Under the pieces are notes generated by a model. That model was given only the letters and a program-made list of their open reading frames with translations, had not been told where the DNA came from and searched no databases. Below, one piece after another: positions 24,508-33,604 of a stretch of 64,000 nt of DNA. How positions within the stretch are numbered: the stretch's first letter is position 1; each line of letters starts with the position of its first letter. Source of the DNA: Paludibacter sp963678465 (lineage in GTDB: Bacteria > Bacteroidota > Bacteroidia > Bacteroidales > Paludibacteraceae); NCBI GenBank assembly GCA_963678465.1, contig OY782858.1:3100001-3164000 (forward strand), read 5' to 3'. The position numbers and the translations under genes are program-made.

Positions 24508-25014
24508 TTAATTTTTTGGGTGATATTGAGTGATGAGATTTTTTAATTCTGTTTTAGTGAGCTGATTTTCTTCGAAATGAAGTTTCTTGCCGTTTTTGTA
24601 GAATGCTGTGGCCGGAATAGAACCACTCCATGCCGCGTCGAAAGCCGGAATCCATACATTCATACGCTTGTTATCGTCGAGTAAATAAACATCGGTAGCT
24701 ATATTATGTTTGGCAATAAATGGCTTCACTGTTTTTTCCAACTCCTTCACATTGTCGAGCGATACCAATATCATTTTGAATTTCGTATCACTGGCATATT
24801 CGGCATTTACTTCCATAAATTCGGGCAGCTCTTCCACGCAGGGTCCACACCAGGTTGCCCAGAAATTGACAACATAAAGCACATCATCGTTTTGCTCGAA
24901 TACGGCTTTAAGTTCTTCGTACTGTACCGCTTTAAGGACAGGTGCCGACGAAGTCGTCGTTTTTCCGCAAGCAGCCATTGTAAACAGGAGTAAGAAAAGA
25001 AGCAGTTGTTTCAT
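24508..25014 (-). CDS. TlpA-family thiol-disulfide oxidoreductase, lipoprotein
   Basis: From MKQLLLFLLLFTMAACGK the protein (168 aa) has a lipoprotein signal with lipobox MAAC. The thioredoxin active site WATWCGPCVEELPEF lies at about residue 55, with the cis-proline in GSIPATAFYKNG. It would reduce or oxidise disulfides in the periplasm while anchored to a membrane. The open frame runs 20 codons further upstream, but the lipoprotein signal fixes the start. It precedes the secreted redoxin gene by 11 bases. Confidence 0.92.
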   Translation of the reverse strand: MKQLLLFLLLFTMAACGKTTTSSAPVLKAVQYEELKAVFEQNDDVLYVVNFWATWCGPCVEELPEFMEVNAEYASDTKFKMILVSLDNVKELEKTVKPFIAKHNIATDVYLLDDNKRMNVWIPAFDAAWSGSIPATAFYKNGKKLHFEENQLTKTELKNLITQYHPKN

Positions 25015-25407
25015 TTTTATGTTTTTATGTTGAGTTAGAAACTGTTTAAAAAGAAATCTTAAATTGTTTTTCAATTATTTTTCAGGCTAGTTGTGGCTTT
25101 GTTTTTCGAAAAATAGCGGGCTATTTGAGAAAAATAAAGGTGCAAATAGACAAAAAAGAATGGAAAACAATAAGATAGTTTTCTATTCCGAAATGCGTAC
25201 AAACTTCTATTTGACTGAAAACCAAATCAAATATAAAATTGACGTTTATTTTTAAGCAGTTTCTTAATATCCAAAACTCTGAAACAAGCTTTATTGTTCG
25301 TGTCTTTTTATCGTTTTAAATCTTTCTTTTGTTTTTTTATGGAATATCCTGCTCTTTTTTATTGAACTGGATCAAAAAAAAAGAAGAATGACTGGCCTTA
25401 AAAATGC

Positions 25408-25464
25408 AGTAACCTCATTGTAACACCTTCTTCTCATTATTGAAATACACGTTTCGTAATTTTG
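25408..25464 (+). promoter_or_regulatory. Pho-box-like 11-bp-phased repeats and promoter of the TonB receptor gene
   Basis: AGTAACC (25408) and TGTAACA (25419) start 11 bases apart, and in the same phase TGAAATA lies at 25441, followed 16 bases later (start to start) by the -7 element TAATTTTG (25457-25464). The ATTGAAATAC element and its spacing to TAnnTTTG are repeated exactly upstream of the beta-helix lipoprotein gene at 33556. Confidence 0.6.
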
Positions 25465-25495
25465 CGGCATCAAATTACGAAACTTTATAAGCTCA

Positions 25496-28291
25496 ATGAG
25501 ACTACAAAATTACTTACGCTCTTTTCTTCTTGTTTTGGTCGTTGTTACGGCTCAGTTGATTGTTGCACAGACCACTATTCAGGGTCATGTGATGGACAAA
25601 AAACTCAAAGAGCCACTAACAGGAGCTGCTATTCTTATCGAAGGCACCACCAACGGCACCACCGCCGACATCGACGGCAATTACACTTTGACTGCTGCCC
25701 CCGGCAAATACACATTGATTGTTTCATACGTTTCGTACACATCGCAACGTATACTGAATGTAGTAGTAGAAAAAGGAAAACCTACGATTGTGAATATCGA
25801 CATGGAAGAGGCTTCGCTGATGCTCGAAAGTGTGCAGGTAGTGGCGCAACGCCGTACCGATACAGAACTGTCGATGCTCAAGAATGTACGTTCGGCAGTG
25901 CAGGTGGTGAATGGTATTTCGTCGCAACAAATCGGCAAAACGCTCGACCGAGATGCTTCGGAAGTAGTAAAACGTGTGCCGGGTGTTACCATACAGGACA
26001 ATCGTTTTGTAGTGGTACGCGGACTGAATCAGCGTTACAATAATGTGTGGCTCAACAATGCCGCCACACCCAGCAGCGAAACCGACGTGAAAGCGTTCTC
26101 GTTCGATGCTATACCAAGTAATATGATCGATAATATGATGATTTACAAAACCGGATCGCCTGAGCTTTCGGCCGAAGCAACTGGTGGATTTATCAAAATA
26201 TCGACAAAGAATATTCCTGACGAAAACTTCCTGAACGTTGAATATGGTTTGGGTTACAATGATGTGACTACATTTAAAGATACGTATCATTTGCCTTCAC
26301 AATCGCTCGATTTTCTGGGTTTGGGAAGCAATGCCCGCAATACGCCTTCGGGTTTTCCTGCAAATCTAAACGCTGTATCCGTGATTGAGCGTGATGCGTC
26401 TGCTTTAAAACTCAGCAACAACTGGGTGGCGCAACAAGGCAGTGCTTTGCCCAATCAGAAACTTTCGGTAGCTTTTGGTAAAAAATGGAACCTGAGCGAA
26501 GGTGCAAAACTTGGAACAATCACTTCGCTTACTTACAACAACAATTCGTCCACCCGAAGTAATATGAGCAATTACATGTACGAACGTTTCGATCCGGTTA
26601 CCGAAACCCCCACGCATCTGTATCAATACAATGCTGATATTTATTCCACCGATTTTAAAGTGGGACTGATGCACAACTGGGCCTATCAAACTGCCAACGG
26701 CACAAGACTTGAATTTAAAAACATACTGAACCAAATTGGCGTCGACAAAACGGCAAATACCTATGGCTGGAATAATTACCGTCAGGGAAATTTCAAATAC
26801 TTCAATAATCAATATTCAAGTCGCACCACTTATTCGGGGCAGTTGAGTGGTAACCACAAGTTGCAGAACAGCGATGGCAAAAAACTGGACTGGAACCTTG
26901 GATTTGCTTATGCCAATCGCATCGAGCCCGATCGTCAGAACTGGAGCATGAAGGAAAATGCTGCCGGAGCTTATGAATATGTATTGCCCGATGTGCCAAG
27001 TATCAACGAATTAGGAAGACTTTACATGAGCAATCACGAATATGTAAGCACAGCCGCGCTGAATTACGACCGCAAATTGTTGCTGGGCGATATCCTGTCA
27101 ACTGTGAAAGCCGGAGCTTACGGCGAATACAAAACCCGTAACTTTTCGGAACGAAGCATCACTTATCGCAAGGCTTATGGTTCGCTCGGCGACGATGAAG
27201 TTAATGCGCTTGGCTTCGAAACGCTTTTTACAGCGCCATATCTCGGACAAGGCAAAGTAATCAGCGTGGACGAACAAACCAACATTGCCAACACCTACGA
27301 TGCACAAAATCTATTGGGTGCCGGTTATTTGTCGCTAACCTTGCCTATTGGTATGCTGAATGTGAGCGGTGGTGTGCGTGCCGAATACAACCGGTTGATG
27401 TTGAATGGCTATTACAATGCAAGTTCTCCCGTAAAGGTTGACAATCCTACACTTCAGTTTTTTCCTTCGTTGAATACTTCCTACAGTTTTAACGAAAAAA
27501 CCCTCATTCGTTTAGCTTATGCGCACACCATCAATCGTCCTGAGTTCCGCGAAGTATCTCCGCTGAGCTATTACGATTTTACGGAGAAAAACTCGGTAAA
27601 GGGAAACCCGGCACTGAAAGATGCTACGATCCAGAATATCGATTTCCGCTTCGAACATTACCCTACACCCAACGAAACTTTCACAGTGGCAGCATTCTAC
27701 AAACATTTCACCAATCCCATCGAAATGGTAAGTGTGGGTACAGGAAATGAGTTCTCGTTCGAAAATGCCATTGGCGCTATTAATTACGGTTTGGAACTGG
27801 AATTGAAGAAATCGCTTGAAACATTGATCGGACTCAAAAATTTCAGTGTAAATTTAAATGCTTCGTATATTTTCAGTAAGGTGGAGTTTGAAAACACACA
27901 AACCGAACGCAGCCGGCCGTTACAGGGTCAGTCGCCTTATGTGTTGAATGCCGGTTTATTTTATCAAAACGACAAAGCCGGTCTTTCTTCTTCCTTTATG
28001 TACAATGTAATGGGAAAACGCATTTTGGTGGCAGCTCAGCTCAATCAGGGCGAAGTAGTTATTCCTGATATCTACGAAATGCCCCGCCAGGTGGTTGACT
28101 TTTCGTTGAACAAGAAAGTTGGCAAACGACTTGAACTGAAGTTCGGGATTAAAGATCTTCTGGCACAGAATTACATAACGCAGCAAACTTACGAATACCT
28201 AAAAGATGGTGAAACCAAGTCGGCAACACTTAATAATAAGGTCTATAATCTGGGGCGCACATGGTCGCTCGGCGTTAGTTACAAATTCTAA
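25496..28291 (+). CDS. TonB-dependent receptor with carboxypeptidase-regulatory N-terminal domain
   Basis: The 931-aa outer-membrane receptor has a signal peptide ending IVAQ, then a carboxypeptidase-regulatory-like beta-sandwich (TTIQGHVMDKKLKEPLTGAAILIEGT..GTTADIDGNYTLTA, residues 25-105). A plug domain follows (SAVQVVNGISSQQIGKT..DASEVVKRVPGVTIQDNRFVVVRGLNQRYNNVWLNN), and then a long beta-barrel ending in GRTWSLGVSYKF with a terminal aromatic residue. It takes up a substrate too large for porins using TonB energy. It lacks a SusD partner. Upstream direct repeats match those before the local response regulator, so it probably belongs to that regulon; a phosphate-linked substrate is inference. 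Confidence 0.93.
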   Translation: MRLQNYLRSFLLVLVVVTAQLIVAQTTIQGHVMDKKLKEPLTGAAILIEGTTNGTTADIDGNYTLTAAPGKYTLIVSYVSYTSQRILNVVVEKGKPTIVNIDMEEASLMLESVQVVAQRRTDTELSMLKNVRSAVQVVNGISSQQIGKTLDRDASEVVKRVPGVTIQDNRFVVVRGLNQRYNNVWLNNAATPSSETDVKAFSFDAIPSNMIDNMMIYKTGSPELSAEATGGFIKISTKNIPDENFLNVEYGLGYNDVTTFKDTYHLPSQSLDFLGLGSNARNTPSGFPANLNAVSVIERDASALKLSNNWVAQQGSALPNQKLSVAFGKKWNLSEGAKLGTITSLTYNNNSSTRSNMSNYMYERFDPVTETPTHLYQYNADIYSTDFKVGLMHNWAYQTANGTRLEFKNILNQIGVDKTANTYGWNNYRQGNFKYFNNQYSSRTTYSGQLSGNHKLQNSDGKKLDWNLGFAYANRIEPDRQNWSMKENAAGAYEYVLPDVPSINELGRLYMSNHEYVSTAALNYDRKLLLGDILSTVKAGAYGEYKTRNFSERSITYRKAYGSLGDDEVNALGFETLFTAPYLGQGKVISVDEQTNIANTYDAQNLLGAGYLSLTLPIGMLNVSGGVRAEYNRLMLNGYYNASSPVKVDNPTLQFFPSLNTSYSFNEKTLIRLAYAHTINRPEFREVSPLSYYDFTEKNSVKGNPALKDATIQNIDFRFEHYPTPNETFTVAAFYKHFTNPIEMVSVGTGNEFSFENAIGAINYGLELELKKSLETLIGLKNFSVNLNASYIFSKVEFENTQTERSRPLQGQSPYVLNAGLFYQNDKAGLSSSFMYNVMGKRILVAAQLNQGEVVIPDIYEMPRQVVDFSLNKKVGKRLELKFGIKDLLAQNYITQQTYEYLKDGETKSATLNNKVYNLGRTWSLGVSYKF

Positions 28292-28306
28292 CGCAGACAA
28301 TTTCGT

Positions 28307-28360
28307 CAATAAGCACAAGAGGCTGTTTCAAAAAATTGAAACAGCCTCTTGTGCTTATTG
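28307..28360. terminator. bidirectional terminator, perfect 25-bp stem
   Basis: Bases 28307-28331 and 28336-28360 are exact reverse complements with a four-base loop. It lies between the convergent TonB receptor gene (ends 28291, plus) and the sensor kinase gene (ends 28383, minus). Confidence 0.9.
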
Positions 28361-28382
28361 AGCTTTACGCTATCACAAATGA

Positions 28383-30110
28383 TTAATACTTACGGAGTGA
28401 AAAGATAAAACTCAAACCGCCTGTCGATACCGATTTGGCAGAAATAGTTCCCTTGTGTAGCAATACTGCATTTTTTACAATGGCCAACCCGAGACCTGTT
28501 CCTCCTATTTTTCGGCTTCGTCCTTTATCAACACGGTAAAAGCGTTCGAAAACTTTCCCCAAATGCTCTTCGGCAATTCCCACACCGTTGTCGGAAAACG
28601 AAAAATAATAGAACTGTTCATCTTCGCGATAACAGCTGATATCAATCACTATATGTTCGCCGCCATAAGTGAGCGCGTTGTCGGTTAAGTTCCGAAAAAT
28701 AGAATACAATAAAGAACGATTACCGTGCAAAGGCATCGAAGCATTGAAGTTTCGGAGAATAACACATTTCTTTTGTTCAATCTGCAAATGCACATCGAAC
28801 AAAACATCGTTGATCACCTGAGCAAGATCGCAGGGTTCTTTTTGAAACAAACGTTTGCCCTCGTCAATTTTATTCAGCGTAGAAATATCCTGTAGCAAAG
28901 CAGTAAGCCTTTTAGCCTGCATAAACGAACGCTCAACAAAAAACTTCTGCCGCCCTGGATCGAGGTCCGGGTTTTCGAGGATGCTCTCCATATAGCCCAT
29001 AATGCTGCTCACGGGCGTTTTTAATTCGTGTGAGATGTTCTGGGTGAGATGACGTTTCAACTCGTTGTCGCGCTCCTGAACAGTGATGTCGTTGATTGAA
29101 ATTTCGAACGTATTGTCCTGAAAAACGATACAGCGAACCATAAAAACACGCCCATTTTTTTCGATCACCATTTTCTTTCGCGTCAGCTGATCATTTTTGA
29201 AGTTTTCATCGATAAACTGATTAATTTCTTCGAACTCGGCCAACCTGAAAATTTTATCTGAATTTTCTGACTGTTGGTCGGAAAGTATGTTTGTATATTG
29301 AATAAAATGAGAATTGACAAGCAACTCTTTTTTTTCAGGTGAGAATATCCCAAGCCCTTCCTGCGAGATTTGGAGATGTTTTATCAGTTTTTCGCGCTCG
29401 TTATTTACCTCATCCTTAGTTTCCTGCATTCGTTTGTAAAGATGTACGATATTTCTGCTGATCTCACCCAACTCATCGTTAGGGAAATAAATGTCGGTGT
29501 CCAGCATTTCTCCATTCTCCGCCTTTTGTGTGAATATTCTCAGCCTTGCAATTGAATCGGTAAAGTTTTTTGAGATAAAGAAAAGAGCAAAAATTGCCAA
29601 CAAAAGAACAAAAGCCATGAAATACAGAAAAAATGTATTGGCTTTCAACATCTTAATCACATCCAGATTAAAAGGAAGTGCCGTGCGTACATAATAATTG
29701 TCGAATCGATGTGCCAAATAGTAAAAATCCTTGCCTATGGAAGTGGAAAATCGGATGGCTTTTCCGGTTGTTTGCGAATTGGCCATCACAATTTCAGGGC
29801 GAGTGATGTGATTTTCAAGCTTTGTTCCGTCTATTACCGAATTATCAAACATCACATTTCCTTTGAGATCAACGAGCGTAACCCTTAATAAGGTATCGGG
29901 GAAAACGGCGATAAATCCCCTGAGTTCGTCGGGTGTCCACGACTTTTTATCAATATAATTTTTGATTGTATAATTATAGGTAGACAGTAGTTGATCCAGT
30001 TGCTCTGTGCGAAATTCTTTTTCACGCTGGTATTGAAAAAACGTAATGACGGCTATAAGACTAAAAAACGCACTTAAAAGGTATAAAAAAAGCTTTCGGT
30101 TTAATGTCAT
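28383..30110 (-). CDS. membrane sensor histidine kinase, PhoR-like
   Basis: The 575-aa kinase has a first transmembrane helix (KLFLYLLSAFFSLIAVITFF), a roughly 130-residue extracytoplasmic domain, a second helix (FFLYFMAFVLLLAIFALFFI) and a HAMP segment. A PAS-like stretch (LQISQEGLGIFSPEKKELLVNSHF) precedes a HisKA domain with the phospho-His in QNISHELKTPVSSIMGY. The ATPase domain has NLTDNALTYGG (N box), FSDNGVGI (G1) and GGTGLGLAIVKNAVLLHKG (G2). It is encoded 79 bases after its partner response regulator. The domain order is that of PhoR kinases, but the signal is not known from sequence. Confidence 0.95.
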   Translation of the reverse strand: MTLNRKLFLYLLSAFFSLIAVITFFQYQREKEFRTEQLDQLLSTYNYTIKNYIDKKSWTPDELRGFIAVFPDTLLRVTLVDLKGNVMFDNSVIDGTKLENHITRPEIVMANSQTTGKAIRFSTSIGKDFYYLAHRFDNYYVRTALPFNLDVIKMLKANTFFLYFMAFVLLLAIFALFFISKNFTDSIARLRIFTQKAENGEMLDTDIYFPNDELGEISRNIVHLYKRMQETKDEVNNEREKLIKHLQISQEGLGIFSPEKKELLVNSHFIQYTNILSDQQSENSDKIFRLAEFEEINQFIDENFKNDQLTRKKMVIEKNGRVFMVRCIVFQDNTFEISINDITVQERDNELKRHLTQNISHELKTPVSSIMGYMESILENPDLDPGRQKFFVERSFMQAKRLTALLQDISTLNKIDEGKRLFQKEPCDLAQVINDVLFDVHLQIEQKKCVILRNFNASMPLHGNRSLLYSIFRNLTDNALTYGGEHIVIDISCYREDEQFYYFSFSDNGVGIAEEHLGKVFERFYRVDKGRSRKIGGTGLGLAIVKNAVLLHKGTISAKSVSTGGLSFIFSLRKY

Positions 30111-30189
30111 GATTTAAGATTTACTGTTTTCAATAATTGCAATTTAATCGTCCCTAACGACAATGTAAATGACTAAATTGCAATTTTCA

Positions 30190-30879
30190 TTAGCCTTCGA
30201 AGCAATAGCCGTAACCCAGGCGGGTAACAATATTTTTGCCGTACTCTCCGATTTTTTTTCGAAGTCGAGTAATGTTCACATCAATAGTGCGGTCAAGCAC
30301 AATAACTTCGTCGGACCAAACCCGTGTGAGCATTTCTTCGCGTGTAAAAACACGGTTTCTGTTTTCAAGGAAAAGGCGGAGAATTTCAAATTCTTTTTTA
30401 GTAAATGGAATTTCTTCACCATTCAAAATCACTTTCTTATTGCCAATCGACATTTTCAGATTTTCGTATACCAATTCAACATTGGGTGTATCTTCCACTT
30501 TTTTATTTTCGAGACGTCTAAGCACTGCTTTTACACGTGCCAACACTTCGCGGATAGAGAAAGGTTTCGAAATATAATCATCGGCACCTATATTAAATCC
30601 GGTAAGTTTATCGTTTTCTGTATCCTTAGCCGTGAGGAAAATAACAGGGATAGCAGCAGTTTTCGGGTTGTCGCGTAACATCCGGGCCATTTTAAAACCT
30701 GATATCTCACCCATCATTACATCCAGCAGCAAAAGGTTATACACTGATAAGTCTTTTTTTAAAGCCTCTTCGGCCGAATAAGCCACATCTACATGATAAC
30801 CATCAGTTTCGAGATTAAACTGGAGAATCTCGCACAAATCTTCTTCATCATCTACAACTAAAATACGGTAAGCGTTCAT
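30190..30879 (-). CDS. OmpR/PhoB-family response regulator
   Basis: The 229-aa protein has a receiver domain (acidic pair in VVDDEED, phospho-acceptor Asp in LLLLDVMMGE, Thr/Lys in FLTAKD and YISKPF) and a winged-helix DNA-binding domain (PFTKKEFEILRLFLEN, VFTREEMLTRVWSDEVIVLDRTIDVNITRLRKKIG). OmpR-type winged helices bind tandem direct repeats of about 11 bp. Such repeats lie directly upstream of this gene (30903-30964) and of three other nearby genes, so it is probably autoregulated and local. The repeat sequence (TGTCATA, TGTAACA) points to a PhoB-type role. Confidence 0.95.
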   Translation of the reverse strand: MNAYRILVVDDEEDLCEILQFNLETDGYHVDVAYSAEEALKKDLSVYNLLLLDVMMGEISGFKMARMLRDNPKTAAIPVIFLTAKDTENDKLTGFNIGADDYISKPFSIREVLARVKAVLRRLENKKVEDTPNVELVYENLKMSIGNKKVILNGEEIPFTKKEFEILRLFLENRNRVFTREEMLTRVWSDEVIVLDRTIDVNITRLRKKIGEYGKNIVTRLGYGYCFEG

Positions 30880-30902
30880 AAATAACTATTGTTTTAAATT
30901 TA

Positions 30903-30964
30903 TGTTACAAAGGAACAAAAGAGTTGTTTCGGCACTGTGTAATAACTGTTACAAAGATATGACA
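30903..30964 (-). promoter_or_regulatory. six-unit 11-bp-phased repeat upstream of the response regulator (Pho-box-like)
   Basis: On the minus strand, 7-mers starting every 11 bases read TGTCATA, TGTAACA, TTACACA, CGAAACA, TTTTGTT and TGTAACA (first at 30958-30964, last at 30903-30909). Three of the six match a TGT(C/A)A consensus. The array ends 24 bases from the start codon. Confidence 0.65.
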
Positions 30965-30984
30965 AAATCTTAATTTTCAAACAA

Positions 30985-31017
30985 AAAAGGCAAATCGAAT
31001 AGATCGATTTGCCTTTT
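30985..31017 (-). terminator. stem-loop after the 31038 gene
   Basis: AAAAGGCAAATCG at 30985-30997 pairs exactly with CGATTTGCCTTTT at 31005-31017 with a seven-base loop, 21 bases past the stop codon. Confidence 0.8.
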
Positions 31018-31037
31018 ACAATGCTTGTTGTTAGTAT

Positions 31038-31391
31038 TTACCGTTGATTCAACATAATCCGAAGCGAATTTGTGTTGTTTGTGTCTATCTCTATCACCTG
31101 GTCTTCGTAAGAAATCAGGCTTATTTTCAATTGACATTTACCGTCGCACAGGTTTTTGATTTCAAAATTTCCTTCGAGGTCGGTATATACTTTTTGTCCG
31201 TTCGAAGTGACTACCACACCTGCAAGTGTTTCGTTCGTCAGTTTATCTAAAACCGAACCATTGACTACTTTTGAACTAACAGCCGTGTTGACAGTAGCTG
31301 GTTTTACTTCTGGAGCAGCAGTTTCCTTTGCCGACGCGTTCATTGCCAGTCCTATAATGGAAACCAAAGCGATAAACAATATTTTTTTCAT
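31038..31391 (-). CDS. small secreted carboxypeptidase-regulatory-domain protein
   Basis: The 117-aa protein has a signal peptide (MKKILFIALVSIIGLAMNASAKE) and one carboxypeptidase-D regulatory-like beta-sandwich (VVNGSVLDKLTNETLAGVVVTSNGQKVYTDLEGNFEIKNLCDGKCQLKISLISYEDQVIEI). It has the N-terminal domain seen in TonB receptors but no plug or barrel. It may interact with the receptor encoded at 25496 or with the beta-helix lipoprotein, but that is inference. Five direct repeats in 11-bp phase lie 48-98 bases upstream of its start, the clearest Pho-box-like array in the window. Confidence 0.85.
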   Translation of the reverse strand: MKKILFIALVSIIGLAMNASAKETAAPEVKPATVNTAVSSKVVNGSVLDKLTNETLAGVVVTSNGQKVYTDLEGNFEIKNLCDGKCQLKISLISYEDQVIEIDTNNTNSLRIMLNQR

Positions 31392-31438
31392 CCTTTTATA
31401 ATGTATTTAATTTGTGTACAATACTTGTTTAAAAATCA

Positions 31439-31489
31439 CTGTACAAAGTAAGGACAAACACATTACAAGATGATTACAAAACTTATACA
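31439..31489 (-). promoter_or_regulatory. five-unit 11-bp-phased TGT repeats (Pho-box-like array)
   Basis: On the minus strand TGTATAA (31483-31489), TGTAATC (31472-31478), TGTAATG (31461-31467), TGTCCTT (31450-31456) and TGTACAG (31439-31445) begin exactly every 11 bases. Every unit starts TGT. This matches the 7-bp repeat plus 4-bp spacer layout of Pho boxes. Confidence 0.75.
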
Positions 31490-31537
31490 TTGATATGAAG
31501 AAAATGTTTCATCCAAATGAAGCAATTCAAAAAAAGC

Positions 31538-32011
31538 TCAATATTTCTTTTCCGAAATCAGTTTACCTTTCTCGTCCCACATATACCAGGTGCCCGTTTT
31601 TTTTCCATTGTTGTATTGCATTTCGTAGCGCATAATGCCCGAGTCATCCCACACGTGCCATGTGCCATCCTTTTTGTTGTTGCGGTATTCGGCTTCGGCA
31701 ATAAGCATTCCTGCTTCGTTATAAGTGCGCCACACTCCATGAAACTCTCCGTTCCTATAGGCACGTACTTCATTGGGTTTTCCATTCTCAAAGTAGATGA
31801 TATAAGGTCCTTCGGGCTTGCCTTCTTTGATACTCATCTCTACTTTAAGCGCACCATTACCGAAAAACTCCTTGAATTCACCGGTGTAAAGCTTTGTTTG
31901 CGAGGCATCTGTAAAAAACAAACCATCACTTTGAATAATTTTATTGGTCTGCGCCGATAAACTTACTGAAAAAACGAGCCAGAGTACGATTATAAATCTA
32001 TTTTTATACAT
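31538..32011 (-). CDS. secreted MORN-repeat (YwqK-like) protein
   Basis: The 157-aa protein has a signal peptide (MYKNRFIIVLWLVFSVSLSAQ) and about six MORN-variant repeats of the type YxNGxxxGxWxxW (ALKVEMSIKEGKPEGPYIIYFENGKPNEV, WRTYNEAGMLIAEAEYRNNKKDGTWHVWDDSG, MQYNNGKKTGTWYMWDEKG). The YwqK-type label is a domain name; no toxin gene is next to it. It lies between two genes with Pho-box-like arrays, but its own upstream region shows only a plain -7 element (TATATTTG, 32036-32043, minus strand). Whether it belongs to the same regulon is unclear. Confidence 0.85.
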   Translation of the reverse strand: MYKNRFIIVLWLVFSVSLSAQTNKIIQSDGLFFTDASQTKLYTGEFKEFFGNGALKVEMSIKEGKPEGPYIIYFENGKPNEVRAYRNGEFHGVWRTYNEAGMLIAEAEYRNNKKDGTWHVWDDSGIMRYEMQYNNGKKTGTWYMWDEKGKLISEKKY

Positions 32012-32101
32012 AACGTTGATTTTTAGTTTGCTTTACAAATATAGTTACAGCCTCGCGAACTTGAAGCCATTGCTTTAAAATTTAATATGTGTTACAAAAG
32101 C

Positions 32102-32134
32102 AGGAGAAGCTGTCTTCATCAGACAACTTCTCCT
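32102..32134 (-). terminator. stem-loop after the beta-helix lipoprotein gene
   Basis: AGGAGAAGCTGTCT at 32102-32115 pairs with AGACAACTTCTCCT at 32121-32134 with one mismatch, A/T-rich on either side, about 28 bases past the stop codon at 32162. Confidence 0.6.
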
Positions 32135-32161
32135 TTTTTGCAAGAATAATCACGAACTTAA

Positions 32162-33556
32162 TTAATAAACAGTGTTTTGTGGGTCGAAATTCACCCATGT
32201 TTCTTTGGTCCAGTCGGTTGTTCCGAAAGCGCCGATATAATTTGTTTGCGTAAAGAACGAACCGCTAAGCTTCGCATTTGTAAATGCGGCTCCCGAAAGC
32301 AAGGCAGAACCTGACTCAGGAAGAAAGCTTGTGGGATTAGCAGCAGTCCCTGTTTTTGTAGCATCGAAAAACGAACCTGAAATTTTCGCTGTAGGATTAT
32401 CAGCAATAATTTGATTAGCAAATAATGTAGTATTAAAAAATGCAAGTGCATCAGCTTCAGCAACACTGCTTGCACCGTTTACCGATTTTACTTTATTCGC
32501 AATAAGAGCAATGTTCTGTATAGCTAAGTTGCCGGCTAAAGCATTTGCGTAAGTAGTTGTTGCATCCAACAATAAACCGGTATTCCAACCTGCAAAAACC
32601 GAGTTGAATACTGAAAGTGAACTGTTGCGACGGATATGCATGCCGGCTCCAAACATACTGTTCACGTTTTTATCGTCTTTGGTTTTCCATGGTCCGATTA
32701 AAGTAACATTCGAAAACACAGGAGCAGTTTGTGGCATTGCAGCAGTTCCCGAACCATCGTTATCGGACTCAAATCCGTTCGATGTAGACACATCGGCAAC
32801 GCGTGGATTGCGAACACCTAAAGCGAACTGTACTTTCCCGTTGAATCCATAGTCTGTATCAAATTCATCGTCCAACCCACAAAAGGCAATCAGGTGTTTT
32901 GCATTCACAGTTCCACCAAACCACTCAAATGAGTCATCTCCTGAGTATGAAACCTGTATGTGATCAATTGTTGTTCCCGATCCAACAGCACAAAGTGTCA
33001 GACCATTTATTTCTTTGTCGGGTTGCAATGCAATTCCGGCAAATTCGATACGTACATATTGAAGCGTTCCAGAATTATCGGCGGCGTCGCGGGTGGCAAA
33101 TGCACTCGTTCCGTAATCTACAGCGTTAGTCAATCCTTCTACTGTAGCAGTCGATTGGTTTACAGGCGCTTTCCCTACAATCACCAAACCACCCCAGTCA
33201 CCGGCAGCACGAAGTCCTGCTTCGAGACGCGAAGTGAAAACAATAGGTTTAGCAGCAGTTCCGATTGCATTTATTTTTCCACCGGGAACAACAACCAAAC
33301 AACCTTTGGTAACTTTATCGCCTTTTATTACGGTTCCGGCAGCAATATTAATCGTGCCTGAAACGTTGATTTGCCCCTGAAGAACATAAGTAGAATCGGC
33401 AACCAGATTACGGGTTCCGGTAATGTTTGAACTTAAAATTACTTCCTTCGAAGTAGGTTTAGGGTCTGGATCCGGATCATTTTTATCGTCACACGAGCTA
33501 AATACGGTAGTTGCACCAAGCAAAACGACAGCAAAATTAAGAAATAGCTTTTTCAT
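32162..33556 (-). CDS. beta-helix surface lipoprotein
   Basis: From MKKLFLNFAVVLLGATTVFSSCDD the protein (464 aa) has a lipoprotein signal (lipobox FSSC) followed by an acidic stretch DDKNDPDPDPKP, the type of signal that can direct lipoproteins to the surface in Bacteroidetes. The rest reads like a right-handed beta-helix: NITGTRNLVADSTYVLQGQINVSGTINIAAGTVIKGDK, PIVFTS, LQYVRIEFAGI, SYSGDDSFEWFGGTVNAKHLI. I know similar proteins from Bacteroidetes that accompany TonB receptors, function not established. Pho-box-like direct repeats and an ATTGAAATAC element before its -7 box are shared with the TonB receptor at 25496. A longer frame starts at 33607. Confidence 0.88.
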   Translation of the reverse strand: MKKLFLNFAVVLLGATTVFSSCDDKNDPDPDPKPTSKEVILSSNITGTRNLVADSTYVLQGQINVSGTINIAAGTVIKGDKVTKGCLVVVPGGKINAIGTAAKPIVFTSRLEAGLRAAGDWGGLVIVGKAPVNQSTATVEGLTNAVDYGTSAFATRDAADNSGTLQYVRIEFAGIALQPDKEINGLTLCAVGSGTTIDHIQVSYSGDDSFEWFGGTVNAKHLIAFCGLDDEFDTDYGFNGKVQFALGVRNPRVADVSTSNGFESDNDGSGTAAMPQTAPVFSNVTLIGPWKTKDDKNVNSMFGAGMHIRRNSSLSVFNSVFAGWNTGLLLDATTTYANALAGNLAIQNIALIANKVKSVNGASSVAEADALAFFNTTLFANQIIADNPTAKISGSFFDATKTGTAANPTSFLPESGSALLSGAAFTNAKLSGSFFTQTNYIGAFGTTDWTKETWVNFDPQNTVY

Positions 33557-33604
33557 TTTTAAAATTGATTTTATTTGTTTCTGTATTATTTCAAATCTTT
33601 GCCA

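Noticed and set aside
25462..26043. Frame of 193 codons overlapping the TonB receptor start
   Set aside because: Out-of-frame shadow; low-complexity Arg/Cys/Ser-rich peptide.
31538..32011. Antitoxin of a toxin-antitoxin pair (suggested by the YwqK family label)
   Set aside because: It has a signal peptide and MORN repeats, and no toxin gene is adjacent.
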